From Maribacter_C sp947494565 (lineage in GTDB: Bacteria; Bacteroidota; Bacteroidia; Flavobacteriales; Flavobacteriaceae), in NCBI RefSeq assembly GCF_047345415.1, contig NZ_JBLFEP010000006.1, positions 124,001 through 188,000 on the forward strand: a stretch of 64,000 nucleotides of DNA, in the 5' to 3' direction. The translations under genes and the position numbers were made by a program. Shown here one piece after another: positions 34,770 to 42,390 of this stretch (its first letter is position 1; the number at the start of each line of letters is the position of its first letter). The notes beneath the pieces are model-generated. The model did not search any database. It had not been told where the DNA came from and worked only from the letters and a program-made list of their open reading frames with translations.

Positions 34770-35930
34770 TTACTTGGCCAATCTTATCCCAGTGAATTGC
34801 CATCTTAAATTTGTTTGAAAGAAATTGCGATAGGTAGCTCGCGTATGCTTTTCAGGTGTGGCTACCGAACCACCTCGAAGCACTTTTTGATTGACCATGA
34901 ACTTGCCGTTGTATTCGCCCAAAGCTCCCTCTGCTTTTTCGTAGTTCGGGTACGGTAAATAGGCGCTTTCGGTCCACTCCCAACGCTTCCCCCAAGGAAA
35001 ATACCGTTGCGCGGTTTCCCATTCGAATTCGGTAGGCAAACGGCAATTTTTCCATTGCGCAAAGGCAAAGGCCTCAAAGTATGAAATATGGGTTACAGGG
35101 GTATTCCCGTTTAGTTCTTGCAATCCCGATAGGGAATAATGATACCATCGCCCCTCGATCTTATACCAATATAGCGGGGCTTCAATGTTCTTGTTTGAGA
35201 TCCAATCCCACCCTTCGGCGTGCCAAAGGTCAAACCTCTGATACCCCTCGGCGTCGATAAATTCAATATACTCCTGATTGGTGATCAATTTGTTCGAGAG
35301 TTGAAAAGGATGCAGGTATACCTTGTGTCTACCCAATTCGTTGTCATAACAGAAGTCTTGTGAATCATGACCAATTTCGTAAATACCCTCATCAACAGAA
35401 ATCCATTCTTGTTCGTGGGTTTCTATAGCATGTTCCTCAAAATTATTGGCGTAAGGGGGAAGCAACGGATTGTTCCCTAAAATGAATTTAATATCGGTCA
35501 GTAAGAGTTCTTGATGCTGTTTTTCGTGATGAATACCAATCTCAAGAATATCGAGCAGCTCTTGTTCTTGATGTGTCGAAAAAAGCCGTTTCATTGCTTG
35601 TGTTACGTACTTTCGATAGGCATACACTTTTTCAACCGAAGGTCTAGAGAGGTTACCCCGGTCAGATCGGACGACTCTTTTGCCTACGGTTTCATAATAG
35701 CTATTGAAAACGAACGAAAAATCTTCGTCGAAAACAGTATAGTCAGTGGCATGAGGTTTTAAAATGAACTCCTCAAAAAACCAGGTGGTATGGCCTAAAT
35801 GCCATTTTGGTGGAGAGACATCGACTATGGGCTGCACTACATAGTCTTCAATTTCCAAAGGAGAACAGATGTCTTCGGTGTGCTTACGGGTTTTCAGAAA
35901 GAAATCCAATAAAGAGTCGGTAAGAACCAT
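34770..35930 (-). CDS. egtB: Ergothioneine biosynthesis sulfoxide synthase EgtB
   Basis: EgtB is a non-haem iron enzyme that joins a thiol donor to hercynine with O2. The 386-residue protein has an N-terminal DinB-like helical domain with the iron-binding histidines: HLGHTTWFFEEF (His 47) and HHEKQHQELLL (His 135 and His 139). The FGE-sulfatase fold follows (WISVDEGIYEIGHDSQDFCYDNE, FQLSNKLITNQEYIEFI, THISYFEAFAFAQW, CRLPTEFEWETAQ, VLRGGSVATPEKHTRATYRNFF). The length is typical. Whether it uses cysteine or gamma-glutamylcysteine cannot be decided; no egtA or egtC gene is near, favouring direct cysteine use. Confidence 0.92.
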   Translation of the reverse strand: MVLTDSLLDFFLKTRKHTEDICSPLEIEDYVVQPIVDVSPPKWHLGHTTWFFEEFILKPHATDYTVFDEDFSFVFNSYYETVGKRVVRSDRGNLSRPSVEKVYAYRKYVTQAMKRLFSTHQEQELLDILEIGIHHEKQHQELLLTDIKFILGNNPLLPPYANNFEEHAIETHEQEWISVDEGIYEIGHDSQDFCYDNELGRHKVYLHPFQLSNKLITNQEYIEFIDAEGYQRFDLWHAEGWDWISNKNIEAPLYWYKIEGRWYHYSLSGLQELNGNTPVTHISYFEAFAFAQWKNCRLPTEFEWETAQRYFPWGKRWEWTESAYLPYPNYEKAEGALGEYNGKFMVNQKVLRGGSVATPEKHTRATYRNFFQTNLRWQFTGIRLAK

Positions 35931-36001
35931 AGGTATTTTACTTTCCCTAAAGATAAGAATTTGAGTAGAAGGTATTGATCTTTCCGATTCTTAAAACAAC
36001 C

Positions 36002-36826
36002 TTAAACCGCAACCACGCCTTTTATGTGAGGGTGTGGATTGTAATCGACCAAAGTGAAATCTTCGAAGGTAAAATCGAAAATATCCCTTACCTCAGAATT
36101 AAGAACCATCTTCGGAAGTGCCCGAGGCTCACGGCTCAATTGCAGCTGTACCTGTTCCATATGGTTGTTATAGATATGCGCATCACCAAAGGTGTGGATA
36201 AATTCGCCGGCCTGGTAACCGCAAACTTGGGCCATCATCATCGTAAATAGGGCATAAGAGGCAATGTTGAAGGGTACGCCCAAAAAGATGTCCGCACTGC
36301 GCTGGTACAATTGACACGACAGTTTGCCATCGGCCACATAAAATTGAAAGAACGCATGGCAAGGAGGCAAAGCCGCTTTGCCATTGGCTACATTCTCGGA
36401 GAATGATTTTGAGGTGTCGGGCAATACACTGGGGTTCCATGCGGAAACTAGCATACGCCTACTGTTGGGATTGTTCTTTAAGGCTTGGATTACTTCTTGG
36501 ATCTGATCGATTTCGTCATTGTTCCAATTTCGCCATTGATGACCGTAGACAGGGCCCAAGTCCCCGTTTTCATCGGCCCATTCGTTCCATATTCGTACGC
36601 CATTCTCTTGAAGGTAACCGACATTTGTGTCCCCTTTTAAGAACCATAATAACTCATGTACAATGGATTTCAGATGCAACTTTTTGGTAGTCACCATAGG
36701 AAAACCCTCACTGAGGTCGAATCGCATTTGATATCCGAAAACACTTACTGTTCCCGTACCGGTACGGTCTCCCTTTTGATTGCCCTCTTTTAAGACATGT
36801 TTTAGTAGGTCGTGATATTGTTTCAT
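36002..36826 (-). CDS. thyA: Thymidylate synthase
   Basis: ThyA methylates dUMP to dTMP and oxidises methylene-tetrahydrofolate to dihydrofolate. The 274-residue protein has DRTGTGTVSVFGYQMRFDL, WFLKGDTNVGYL, GPVYGHQWRNW, SAWNPSVL, ALPPCHAFFQFYV with nucleophile Cys 156, and LYQRSADIFLGVPFNIASYALF. It starts at ATG 36826, with a -7 element only seven bases upstream, so the transcript has almost no leader. It follows egtB on the same strand by 71 bases but with its own promoter. Confidence 0.97.
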   Translation of the reverse strand: MKQYHDLLKHVLKEGNQKGDRTGTGTVSVFGYQMRFDLSEGFPMVTTKKLHLKSIVHELLWFLKGDTNVGYLQENGVRIWNEWADENGDLGPVYGHQWRNWNNDEIDQIQEVIQALKNNPNSRRMLVSAWNPSVLPDTSKSFSENVANGKAALPPCHAFFQFYVADGKLSCQLYQRSADIFLGVPFNIASYALFTMMMAQVCGYQAGEFIHTFGDAHIYNNHMEQVQLQLSREPRALPKMVLNSEVRDIFDFTFEDFTLVDYNPHPHIKGVVAV

Positions 36827-36833
36827 AGTAGTG

Positions 36834-36841
36834 CAAATTTA
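36834..36841 (-). promoter_or_regulatory. -7 promoter element for thyA (near leaderless)
   Basis: On the minus strand TAAATTTG exactly matches TAnnTTTG and ends seven bases before the thyA ATG. Confidence 0.45.
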
Positions 36842-36927
36842 AAAGGTAAAGGGTAAAGCAGGCATGTTTTACAACTTTGAGTTATTATATTTTATCAACC
36901 AGAAAATTCTTTTCTGCCAAACAAACC

Positions 36928-36935
36928 TATTTTTG
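36928..36935 (+). promoter_or_regulatory. -7 promoter element for the downstream envelope protein
   Basis: TATTTTTG exactly matches TAnnTTTG and lies 64 bases before the ATG at 37000. It also lies just before a TTG at 36940 that opens the longer frame. Confidence 0.45.
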
Positions 36936-36999
36936 AACGTTGAAGCAGTTAAATTTGTTCTCAAACGTAACGAAATTTTTTTTGACTCGTCTTGCCGGT

Positions 37000-38214
37000 A
37001 TGATAACAGTTTTACGCCTACGATTTTCTACGATCCTCCTATTTTTTTCTATTATCGGTTTTGCCCAAGATGTTGAAAAAACCATTATGGGGTCCATTTT
37101 AGACAAGCAAGATAAAACTCCTATTTCCTTTGCATCCATCTATATTAAAGGTCAGTCAATCGGTACCATTTCCAATGAAGAGGGAAGGTTTGTTTTTCAT
37201 TTCCCTCATACGGATAATTCAACTATTATTGTGGTCTCAAGCCTCGGTTATGAGTCCCTTGAAATGAGCATTGATGAATTTAAAACCGGAGAAGCTATTT
37301 TTTTGAGTTCTAAGGTCAGTCAGCTTGATGAGGTCGTGATTACTTCCACGAAAAAGAAGAAACTAACGGCAAGGCAGATTGTAAAGAAAGCCTACAAGAC
37401 CATTGCCGAAAACTACCCCGTTCAACCTTACATCCTTGAGGGCTTTATACGGGACCTTCAGAAAGAGGATGATCAGTACGTTGAGTACTTGGAGTGTGCT
37501 GCGAAATTCTATAATCAAGCTCATTTTATTAAAGAGGAGCCGGATGTGGAGTTGGTGGAAATTCGAATAAATAGCATAGCGCAGAAAAACCCATGGAATG
37601 AAGAATGGGAAAGAAAAAACTCGATTATGGACCTAATAGAAGACGACTTCATTCGATTCGATTATGGGCCGATAAGAGCAAAAGGGGGGTGGCAATATGA
37701 AATAGAGGATGTTTTGCCTTATGATAGTAGGTTCGTCTACAAAATAAGGGGTGTTGATGCGCCGTTTCAAGAAACCATATTATATATAGATACGAAGTCT
37801 TTTGCTTTTGTGAGAATGGAGCTGACCAGGAAGAAACACAATAGAAGATCTTGGAAAAGAAGATTGACAAATGGGGAAGAGATTAGTTTTTATCATGTCA
37901 TTTTTGAATACCAACAGTACCAAGGGAAGATGTATTTAAAATATCAAAAAGAAGAGGATACATGGGAGATTTATGATATCGAGGATACCTCTAAATTACT
38001 GTTTGTCAAAAATCCTAAAAAGGAGTTGTTTATAAATAGGATAATCACTGAAGACCTGGCTACTTATTCCTTTCAAGAAAATATGACCAAGGGGAGTAGT
38101 ATTGAGAATCAGTCGGGAGAATATAACGCCAAATTTTGGGCAAACTACAATGCACCTCTGGCAACTAAGAAACTCAGCGAAATCGAGAAATACTTGAAAA
38201 GTACTCAAAATTAA
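37000..38214 (+). CDS. Exported protein with carboxypeptidase regulatory-like domain
   Basis: I start at the ATG at 37000, giving 404 residues and a signal peptide (LRFSTILLFFSIIGFAQ); a longer frame from a TTG at 36940 would put a charged segment before it. The N-terminal 100 residues are a CarboxypepD_reg-like domain (PISFASIYIKGQSIGTISNE, EGRFVFHFPH, SSLGYES), the plug-like beta-sandwich seen in SusC-type and DUF5686 proteins. The remainder is a beta-rich region (YILEGFIRDLQKEDDQYVEYLECAAKFYNQ) of a family common in Bacteroidota but without the C-terminal barrel of DUF5686. It is probably periplasmic or outer-membrane associated. Function unknown. Confidence 0.8.
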   Translation: MITVLRLRFSTILLFFSIIGFAQDVEKTIMGSILDKQDKTPISFASIYIKGQSIGTISNEEGRFVFHFPHTDNSTIIVVSSLGYESLEMSIDEFKTGEAIFLSSKVSQLDEVVITSTKKKKLTARQIVKKAYKTIAENYPVQPYILEGFIRDLQKEDDQYVEYLECAAKFYNQAHFIKEEPDVELVEIRINSIAQKNPWNEEWERKNSIMDLIEDDFIRFDYGPIRAKGGWQYEIEDVLPYDSRFVYKIRGVDAPFQETILYIDTKSFAFVRMELTRKKHNRRSWKRRLTNGEEISFYHVIFEYQQYQGKMYLKYQKEEDTWEIYDIEDTSKLLFVKNPKKELFINRIITEDLATYSFQENMTKGSSIENQSGEYNAKFWANYNAPLATKKLSEIEKYLKSTQN

Positions 38215-38253
38215 GTCCCTTCGAAATAGCTGTAACCCTATTGAAAAACGACT

Positions 38254-39702
38254 TTATCCCAAAATCATTCCGGCTATAGTGGCAGAGAGGAGCGAGGCCA
38301 AAGACCCCCCAAGAACGGCTTTTAATCCGAATTCGGAAAGTGTTTTGCGTTGCCCCGGGGCCAATGACCCGATACCTCCGATCTGAATACCGATGGAAGC
38401 AAAATTTGCAAACCCACAGAGCATGTAGGTAGCCATAATGACAGATTTGTTGTAGCTTAAACTAGGTGTATTTGACAAATCTTTGAGAACGGCAAGCTGT
38501 TCATATGCGATAAATTCACTTGCTACCAATTTTATTCCAAGCAGTTGTCCCATTTGTCCAATGTCGGCACTGTCCACACCAATGAGCCACATGAGTGGGG
38601 CTAGAACAGTTCCTAATATTGAATCAAGTGATAACTTGTCAAAGGATGAATTATCAGCAATAAATTGGTTCAAGGAAGTCCAATCTCCGATTAGGCCAAG
38701 TCCACCATTGAGCATTGCAATTAATGCAACAAAAACAAGTAACATTGCACCGACATTCAAGGCTAATTTCAATCCTTCCGAAGTTCCGTTCGATACCGCA
38801 TCCAAAACATTACTTCCTATTTTTGATTGATTTATCTTCACCTCTGAACTTACTGTTTCGGTTTGCGGACAGAGAATCTTGGATAAAATAATTGCTCCAG
38901 GAGCTGCCATAACAGATGCCGCTAATAAATGACGTGCGTACAATATTCTTAGCGCCTGATCGCTTCCCCCAAGCATCCCAATATAGGATGCCAAGACACC
39001 ACCAGCCACGGTCGCCATTCCTCCAATCATAACCAATAGGATTTCAGATCTTGTCATTTTTTCCAAGTAGGCTTTGATGAGCAATGGAGCTTCTGTCTGG
39101 CCTAGAAAGATGTTGCCTGCAACACTTAAACTTTCTGCACCTGAAATTCCAAGGGCCTTGGTTAACGCCCAAGCCAAGCCTTGAACAACCTTCTGGATTA
39201 TCCCAAAGTAGTATAGAACCGAGGTAAGGGCTGAAAAGAATAAAATTGTGGGCAGGATTTGAAAGGCAAAAACATAGCCAATATTAGGATTGTTCAAATC
39301 CATTAGATTTCCAAAAAGGAATGTCGAACCTTCTAAAGTAAAATTTAATATTTCATTAAAGAACCTTCCCAAGATATCAAAAAGCCATTGAACAGCTTTG
39401 ATTTTTAAAATTCCCACCGCCAAGGTTATTTGTATTCCTAGACCAATTCCAACAGTTTTCCAATTTATCGCTTTCCGATTCGAGCTAAAAAGAAAAGCGA
39501 TCAATATAAGCACTAACATGCCGAGAGCTCCGCGTAAAAAGCTACTCAGTGTAAACCCTTCATTGAGGATTATGGTATCAGCTTCGGTGATCATTCCGGC
39601 TTCAACGGCAATTTCAGAAGTAGTGGCTTCTGTAATTTCTTGGGATAGGGCGGGGAAGGCAATAAATAGAACGCATAAAAGAATCCAGAATTTGGCTTTC
39701 AT
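38254..39702 (-). CDS. Concentrative nucleoside transporter (CNT/NupC family)
   Basis: The 482-residue inner-membrane protein has a signal-like first helix and about eight further spans. The CNT features are clear: LPTILFFSALTSVLYYFGI, GAESLSVAGNIFLGQTEAPLLIKAYL with the GQTEAP nucleoside-binding loop, MIGGMATVAGGVLASYIGML, and at the C-terminus KLVASEFIAYEQL and CGFANFASIGIQIGGIGSLAPGQR. These proteins import nucleosides with Na+ or H+. The N-terminal cleavable-type signal followed by an acidic stretch is typical of Bacteroidota members. It follows the bifunctional nuclease gene by 18 bases on the same strand. Confidence 0.92.
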   Translation of the reverse strand: MKAKFWILLCVLFIAFPALSQEITEATTSEIAVEAGMITEADTIILNEGFTLSSFLRGALGMLVLILIAFLFSSNRKAINWKTVGIGLGIQITLAVGILKIKAVQWLFDILGRFFNEILNFTLEGSTFLFGNLMDLNNPNIGYVFAFQILPTILFFSALTSVLYYFGIIQKVVQGLAWALTKALGISGAESLSVAGNIFLGQTEAPLLIKAYLEKMTRSEILLVMIGGMATVAGGVLASYIGMLGGSDQALRILYARHLLAASVMAAPGAIILSKILCPQTETVSSEVKINQSKIGSNVLDAVSNGTSEGLKLALNVGAMLLVFVALIAMLNGGLGLIGDWTSLNQFIADNSSFDKLSLDSILGTVLAPLMWLIGVDSADIGQMGQLLGIKLVASEFIAYEQLAVLKDLSNTPSLSYNKSVIMATYMLCGFANFASIGIQIGGIGSLAPGQRKTLSEFGLKAVLGGSLASLLSATIAGMILG

Positions 39703-39720
39703 ATGTTCTTGGTTAGTGAC

Positions 39721-40350
39721 TTAGTTGCGTTTGGAGATTTCGTCCCTGAGCTTTGCCGCCTTTTCATAGTCTTCATTGGCAACGGCTTTTTCGAGCTCTT
39801 TGTTCAATTCATCAATAGTCAATTCAGTATAACCATCGGTCGCACCTTGTTCGATTTCGACGGTTTCGCCTTCCTGTAAGATCTCATCGACCATAATGCT
39901 ATCATCACTTTCTTCTTTCTCCTTGTCCTTGGAGGAAAATTTCAAGAAAATACCCGCTTTATCCAAAATGGTCTTATAGGTAAATATGGGTGCATTAAAG
40001 CGAAGGGCCAATGCGATGGCGTCACTGGTTCGGGCATCAATGATTTCCTCGATTTTATCCCGTTCACAAATGATACTGGAATAAAAAACACCATCCACTA
40101 GTTTATGTATGATCACTTGCTTTACCACGATCTCAAAGCGATCGGAAAAATTTTTGAACAAATCGTGCGTCAAGGGTCTAGGAGGTTTTATTTCCTTCTC
40201 TAGTGCAATGGCGATGGATTGTGCCTCGAAGGCCCCGATGACAATAGGAAGCTTCCTGTCGCCATCGACTTCATTCAATATCAGGGCATACGCACCATTC
40301 TGCGTCTGGCTGTACGAGATTCCCTTTATTTTCAATCGAACTAAACTCAT
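39721..40350 (-). CDS. Bifunctional nuclease (DUF151) with UvrB/UvrC motif
   Basis: I start at the ATG at 40350 (MSLVRLKIKG), which gives 209 residues; the frame extends further only into the terminator sequence. The DUF151 domain is complete (QNGAYALILNEVDGDRKLPIVIGAFEAQSIAIAL, RTSDAIALALRFNAPIF) and the C-terminus is a UVR motif (LNKELEKAVANEDYEKAAKLRDEI). DUF151 proteins have been described as bifunctional nucleases. It is encoded between etfA (behind a terminator) and the CNT transporter, which lies 18 bases downstream and is probably co-transcribed. Confidence 0.9.
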   Translation of the reverse strand: MSLVRLKIKGISYSQTQNGAYALILNEVDGDRKLPIVIGAFEAQSIAIALEKEIKPPRPLTHDLFKNFSDRFEIVVKQVIIHKLVDGVFYSSIICERDKIEEIIDARTSDAIALALRFNAPIFTYKTILDKAGIFLKFSSKDKEKEESDDSIMVDEILQEGETVEIEQGATDGYTELTIDELNKELEKAVANEDYEKAAKLRDEISKRN

Positions 40351-40363
40351 AGATTTTGAAACT

Positions 40364-40409
40364 AAAAAAGACTGTTTAAACAAGAGGAGGAACCTAGTTG
40401 TTTAAACAG
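40364..40409 (-). terminator. Terminator of etfBA with self-palindromic arms
   Basis: On the minus strand CTGTTTAAACAA pairs with TTGTTTAAACAG around a 14-base loop and is followed by a T run (40369-40364). It lies 28 bases after the etfA stop. Each arm contains the ten-base palindrome TGTTTAAACA, so the arms could also be two copies of a protein-binding site. Confidence 0.75.
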
Positions 40410-40437
40410 CCTCTTAATGAGGGCAAATTAACAAAAT

Positions 40438-41406
40438 TTAAGCGTTCTGGGCTTTAAATGCTTTTAATTTTTCGATAAGCTGCGGTACAACTTCGAAGGC
40501 ATCCCCTACAATACCGTAGTCGGCCGCCTTGAAGAACGGCGCTTCCGGATCCGTATTAATGACCACTTTTACTTTTGAAGAACTTACTCCTGCAAGATGT
40601 TGGATGGCCCCAGAGATTCCGATGGCGATGTAGAGGTTACTGGCCACTGGTTTTCCGGTTTGGCCAACGTGCTCACCATGTGGGCGCCAGCCTAGATCGG
40701 AAACCGGCTTTGAACAAGCGGTCGCCGCGCCGAGAACATCGGCTAGCTCTTCGATCATCCCCCAGTTTTCCGGTCCTTTCAAACCCCTTCCCCCAGATAC
40801 GACGATATCAGCGTCCGCAATGGTCGCTTTGCCCACTACTTTGTCGATCTCTACCGACTTAGTTGAGAAATCGGTATCATTCAGTGAAGGGCTAAAATCT
40901 TCTATAGCAGCTGAAATCGCCTCTTCCTTTGCACCATAAGCGTTATTGGAAACACCAATTATCTTGACATCGGAAGTGATTTCCGTATGAGCAAAACCTT
41001 TGTTGCTAAAGGCGGTTCTTTTTACCGTTAACGGACTCATTGCAGTAGGTGCTGCAACTACATTGGGTACATAGCCCGCGCCAAGTTTACCCGCAAGAAG
41101 CGGAGCCAAGAACTTGGTGTCAGCGCTGCTACTAAGCACAATTACTTTCGCCCCCTCTTTTTCCGCTGCCTCGGTTATTGCATGGGCAAAAGCTTTGGCA
41201 TTGAAGGTTTGAAGTGCCTCGTCCGAGACATTTAGCACTTTTGATACACCATAGGTGCCCAACTGAGCGGAATCTTCCGCATTAATTGAAATTGCCGTGG
41301 CGCTTGTACCCATTTGCTTTGCTACTGCATGGGCATATGAGGCCACTTCAAAGGCATTCTTTTTGAACTTTCCGTTTTCCGATTCGGTATATACTAATAC
41401 TGACAT
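40438..41406 (-). CDS. etfA: Electron transfer flavoprotein alpha subunit
   Basis: EtfA with EtfB carries electrons from acyl-CoA dehydrogenases to the respiratory chain through FAD. The 322-residue protein has the N-terminal ETF domain (YTESENGKFKKNAFEVASYA, LSSSADTKFLAPLLAGKLGAGY) and the FAD-binding C-terminal domain (VSGGRGLKGPENWGMIEELADVLGAATACSKPV, YIAIGISGAIQHLAGV, VVINTDPEAPFFKAADYGIVGDAFEVVPQLI). The GGRG loop, SGAIQH and NTDP residues bind FAD. It follows etfB by 77 bases that contain a near-perfect hairpin. Confidence 0.96.
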   Translation of the reverse strand: MSVLVYTESENGKFKKNAFEVASYAHAVAKQMGTSATAISINAEDSAQLGTYGVSKVLNVSDEALQTFNAKAFAHAITEAAEKEGAKVIVLSSSADTKFLAPLLAGKLGAGYVPNVVAAPTAMSPLTVKRTAFSNKGFAHTEITSDVKIIGVSNNAYGAKEEAISAAIEDFSPSLNDTDFSTKSVEIDKVVGKATIADADIVVSGGRGLKGPENWGMIEELADVLGAATACSKPVSDLGWRPHGEHVGQTGKPVASNLYIAIGISGAIQHLAGVSSSKVKVVINTDPEAPFFKAADYGIVGDAFEVVPQLIEKLKAFKAQNA

Positions 41407-41436
41407 AAATGGTATCGAATTTCAATTCTCAAAGTG

Positions 41437-41463
41437 TGAGTTCCAATAGTGCTATTGGAATTC
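41437..41463 (-). repeat. Near-perfect inverted repeat between etfB and etfA
   Basis: TTCCAATAG and CTATTGGAA are separated by TG at 41441-41460; on the mRNA strand the stem extends to 11 of 12 pairs. It lies in the 77-base spacer of an operon, is not followed by a T run and may stabilise or process the message. Confidence 0.55.
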
Positions 41464-41483
41464 GACATTGTGAATCTGTTATT

Positions 41484-42224
41484 TTAAATAGCTTTTGCTT
41501 CGTTGTGAAGAAGATCGACAAGGTCAGTGACGTTATCGACCAACTTAACGGCACCTTTGGCCGCCGGTTTTTCGAATTTGGTATCCTGGGTCGCCTTCAT
41601 GGCATCTGTTGGTTCTACAACATTCAAGGCCTTTTTACGCGCCATCATAATGCCCCGCATATTCGGTATTCTGAGGTCACTTTCTTCGACCAATCCCTTT
41701 TGACCTCCAATGACCAGAGGTAAGGTGGTTTCGATTTTTTCTTTTCCACCATCAATTTCGCGCATCGCGGTAGCGGTAGTGCCATCCACTTCTAGGCCGA
41801 TACAAGTATTGACAAAATTCATATCTAAAAGCGTCGCAAGAATGCCAGGGACCATACCTCCGTTGTAGTCAATGGACTCTCTTCCTCCGATGACCAGATC
41901 ATATCCGCCGTTTTTGACCACTTCGGCCAACTGTTGTGCCACGAAAAAACCGTCGGTCGGCTCTGCATTCACCCGTATGGCTTCGTCTGCACCGATTGCC
42001 AAAGCTTTGCGTATAGTGGGTTCGGTCGATGGTCCGCCTACGGTTGCCACGTGTACGCTAGCCCCTTGTTTTTCTTTGAACCACATGGCTCTGGTCAACC
42101 CGAATTCATCATTCGGATTGATTACAAATTGCACACCGTTGGTGTCGAACTTCGTATCGCCCTCGGTAAAATTTATCTTTGAGGTCGTATCGGGTACGTT
42201 GCTTATACAAACTAATATTTTCAT
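41484..42224 (-). CDS. etfB: Electron transfer flavoprotein beta subunit
   Basis: The 246-residue subunit binds AMP and partners with EtfA. It has the family start ILVCISNVPDTTSKINFTEG, VINPNDEFGLTRAMWFKE, the recognition region FFVAQQLAEVVKNGGYDLVIGGRESIDYNGGMVPGILATLLDM and the AMP-binding LPLVIGGQKGLVEESDLRIPNMRGIMMARKK. It is the first gene of the etfBA operon; the promoter overlaps one end of the 28-base palindrome, which suggests repression by an unlinked regulator. Confidence 0.96.
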   Translation of the reverse strand: MKILVCISNVPDTTSKINFTEGDTKFDTNGVQFVINPNDEFGLTRAMWFKEKQGASVHVATVGGPSTEPTIRKALAIGADEAIRVNAEPTDGFFVAQQLAEVVKNGGYDLVIGGRESIDYNGGMVPGILATLLDMNFVNTCIGLEVDGTTATAMREIDGGKEKIETTLPLVIGGQKGLVEESDLRIPNMRGIMMARKKALNVVEPTDAMKATQDTKFEKPAAKGAVKLVDNVTDLVDLLHNEAKAI

Positions 42225-42271
42225 TATTGTAATGCCTTTAAAAATGCTGCGCTAAGATAAGTATTAATTTT

Positions 42272-42279
42272 CAAATTTA
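42272..42279 (-). promoter_or_regulatory. -7 promoter element for etfB
   Basis: On the minus strand TAAATTTG exactly matches TAnnTTTG, 47 bases before the etfB start, and shares seven bases with the left arm of the palindrome at 42273-42300. Confidence 0.6.
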
Positions 42280-42300
42280 CTATGCGCGCATAGTAAATTT
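42273..42300. promoter_or_regulatory. 28-base perfect palindrome, candidate repressor operator
   Basis: The left half is AAATTTACTATGCG and the right half is its exact reverse complement, so all 14 base pairs are symmetric. It lies between the divergent etfB and pdhB genes and covers the etfB -7 element. The TACTATGCG half-site and lack of spacer are typical of TetR-family operators. The sequence has no T run and so is not a terminator. Confidence 0.75.
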
Positions 42301-42321
42301 TATAGTTTTTTTGATTCGGTG

Positions 42322-42355
42322 TTGGAATGTTTTGAGCAATAATTTGCTACTTTTG
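42322..42355 (+). promoter_or_regulatory. Promoter of pdhB
   Basis: TTG at 42322-42324 and TACTTTTG at 42348-42355 match the Bacteroidota -33/-7 layout with 23 bases between them, 35 bases before the pdhB ATG. It lies downstream of the palindrome, so a repressor bound there need not block it. Confidence 0.65.
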
Positions 42356-42390
42356 CATGCGTTTTTAGCACAAATAAGAAACTTGGTTAT

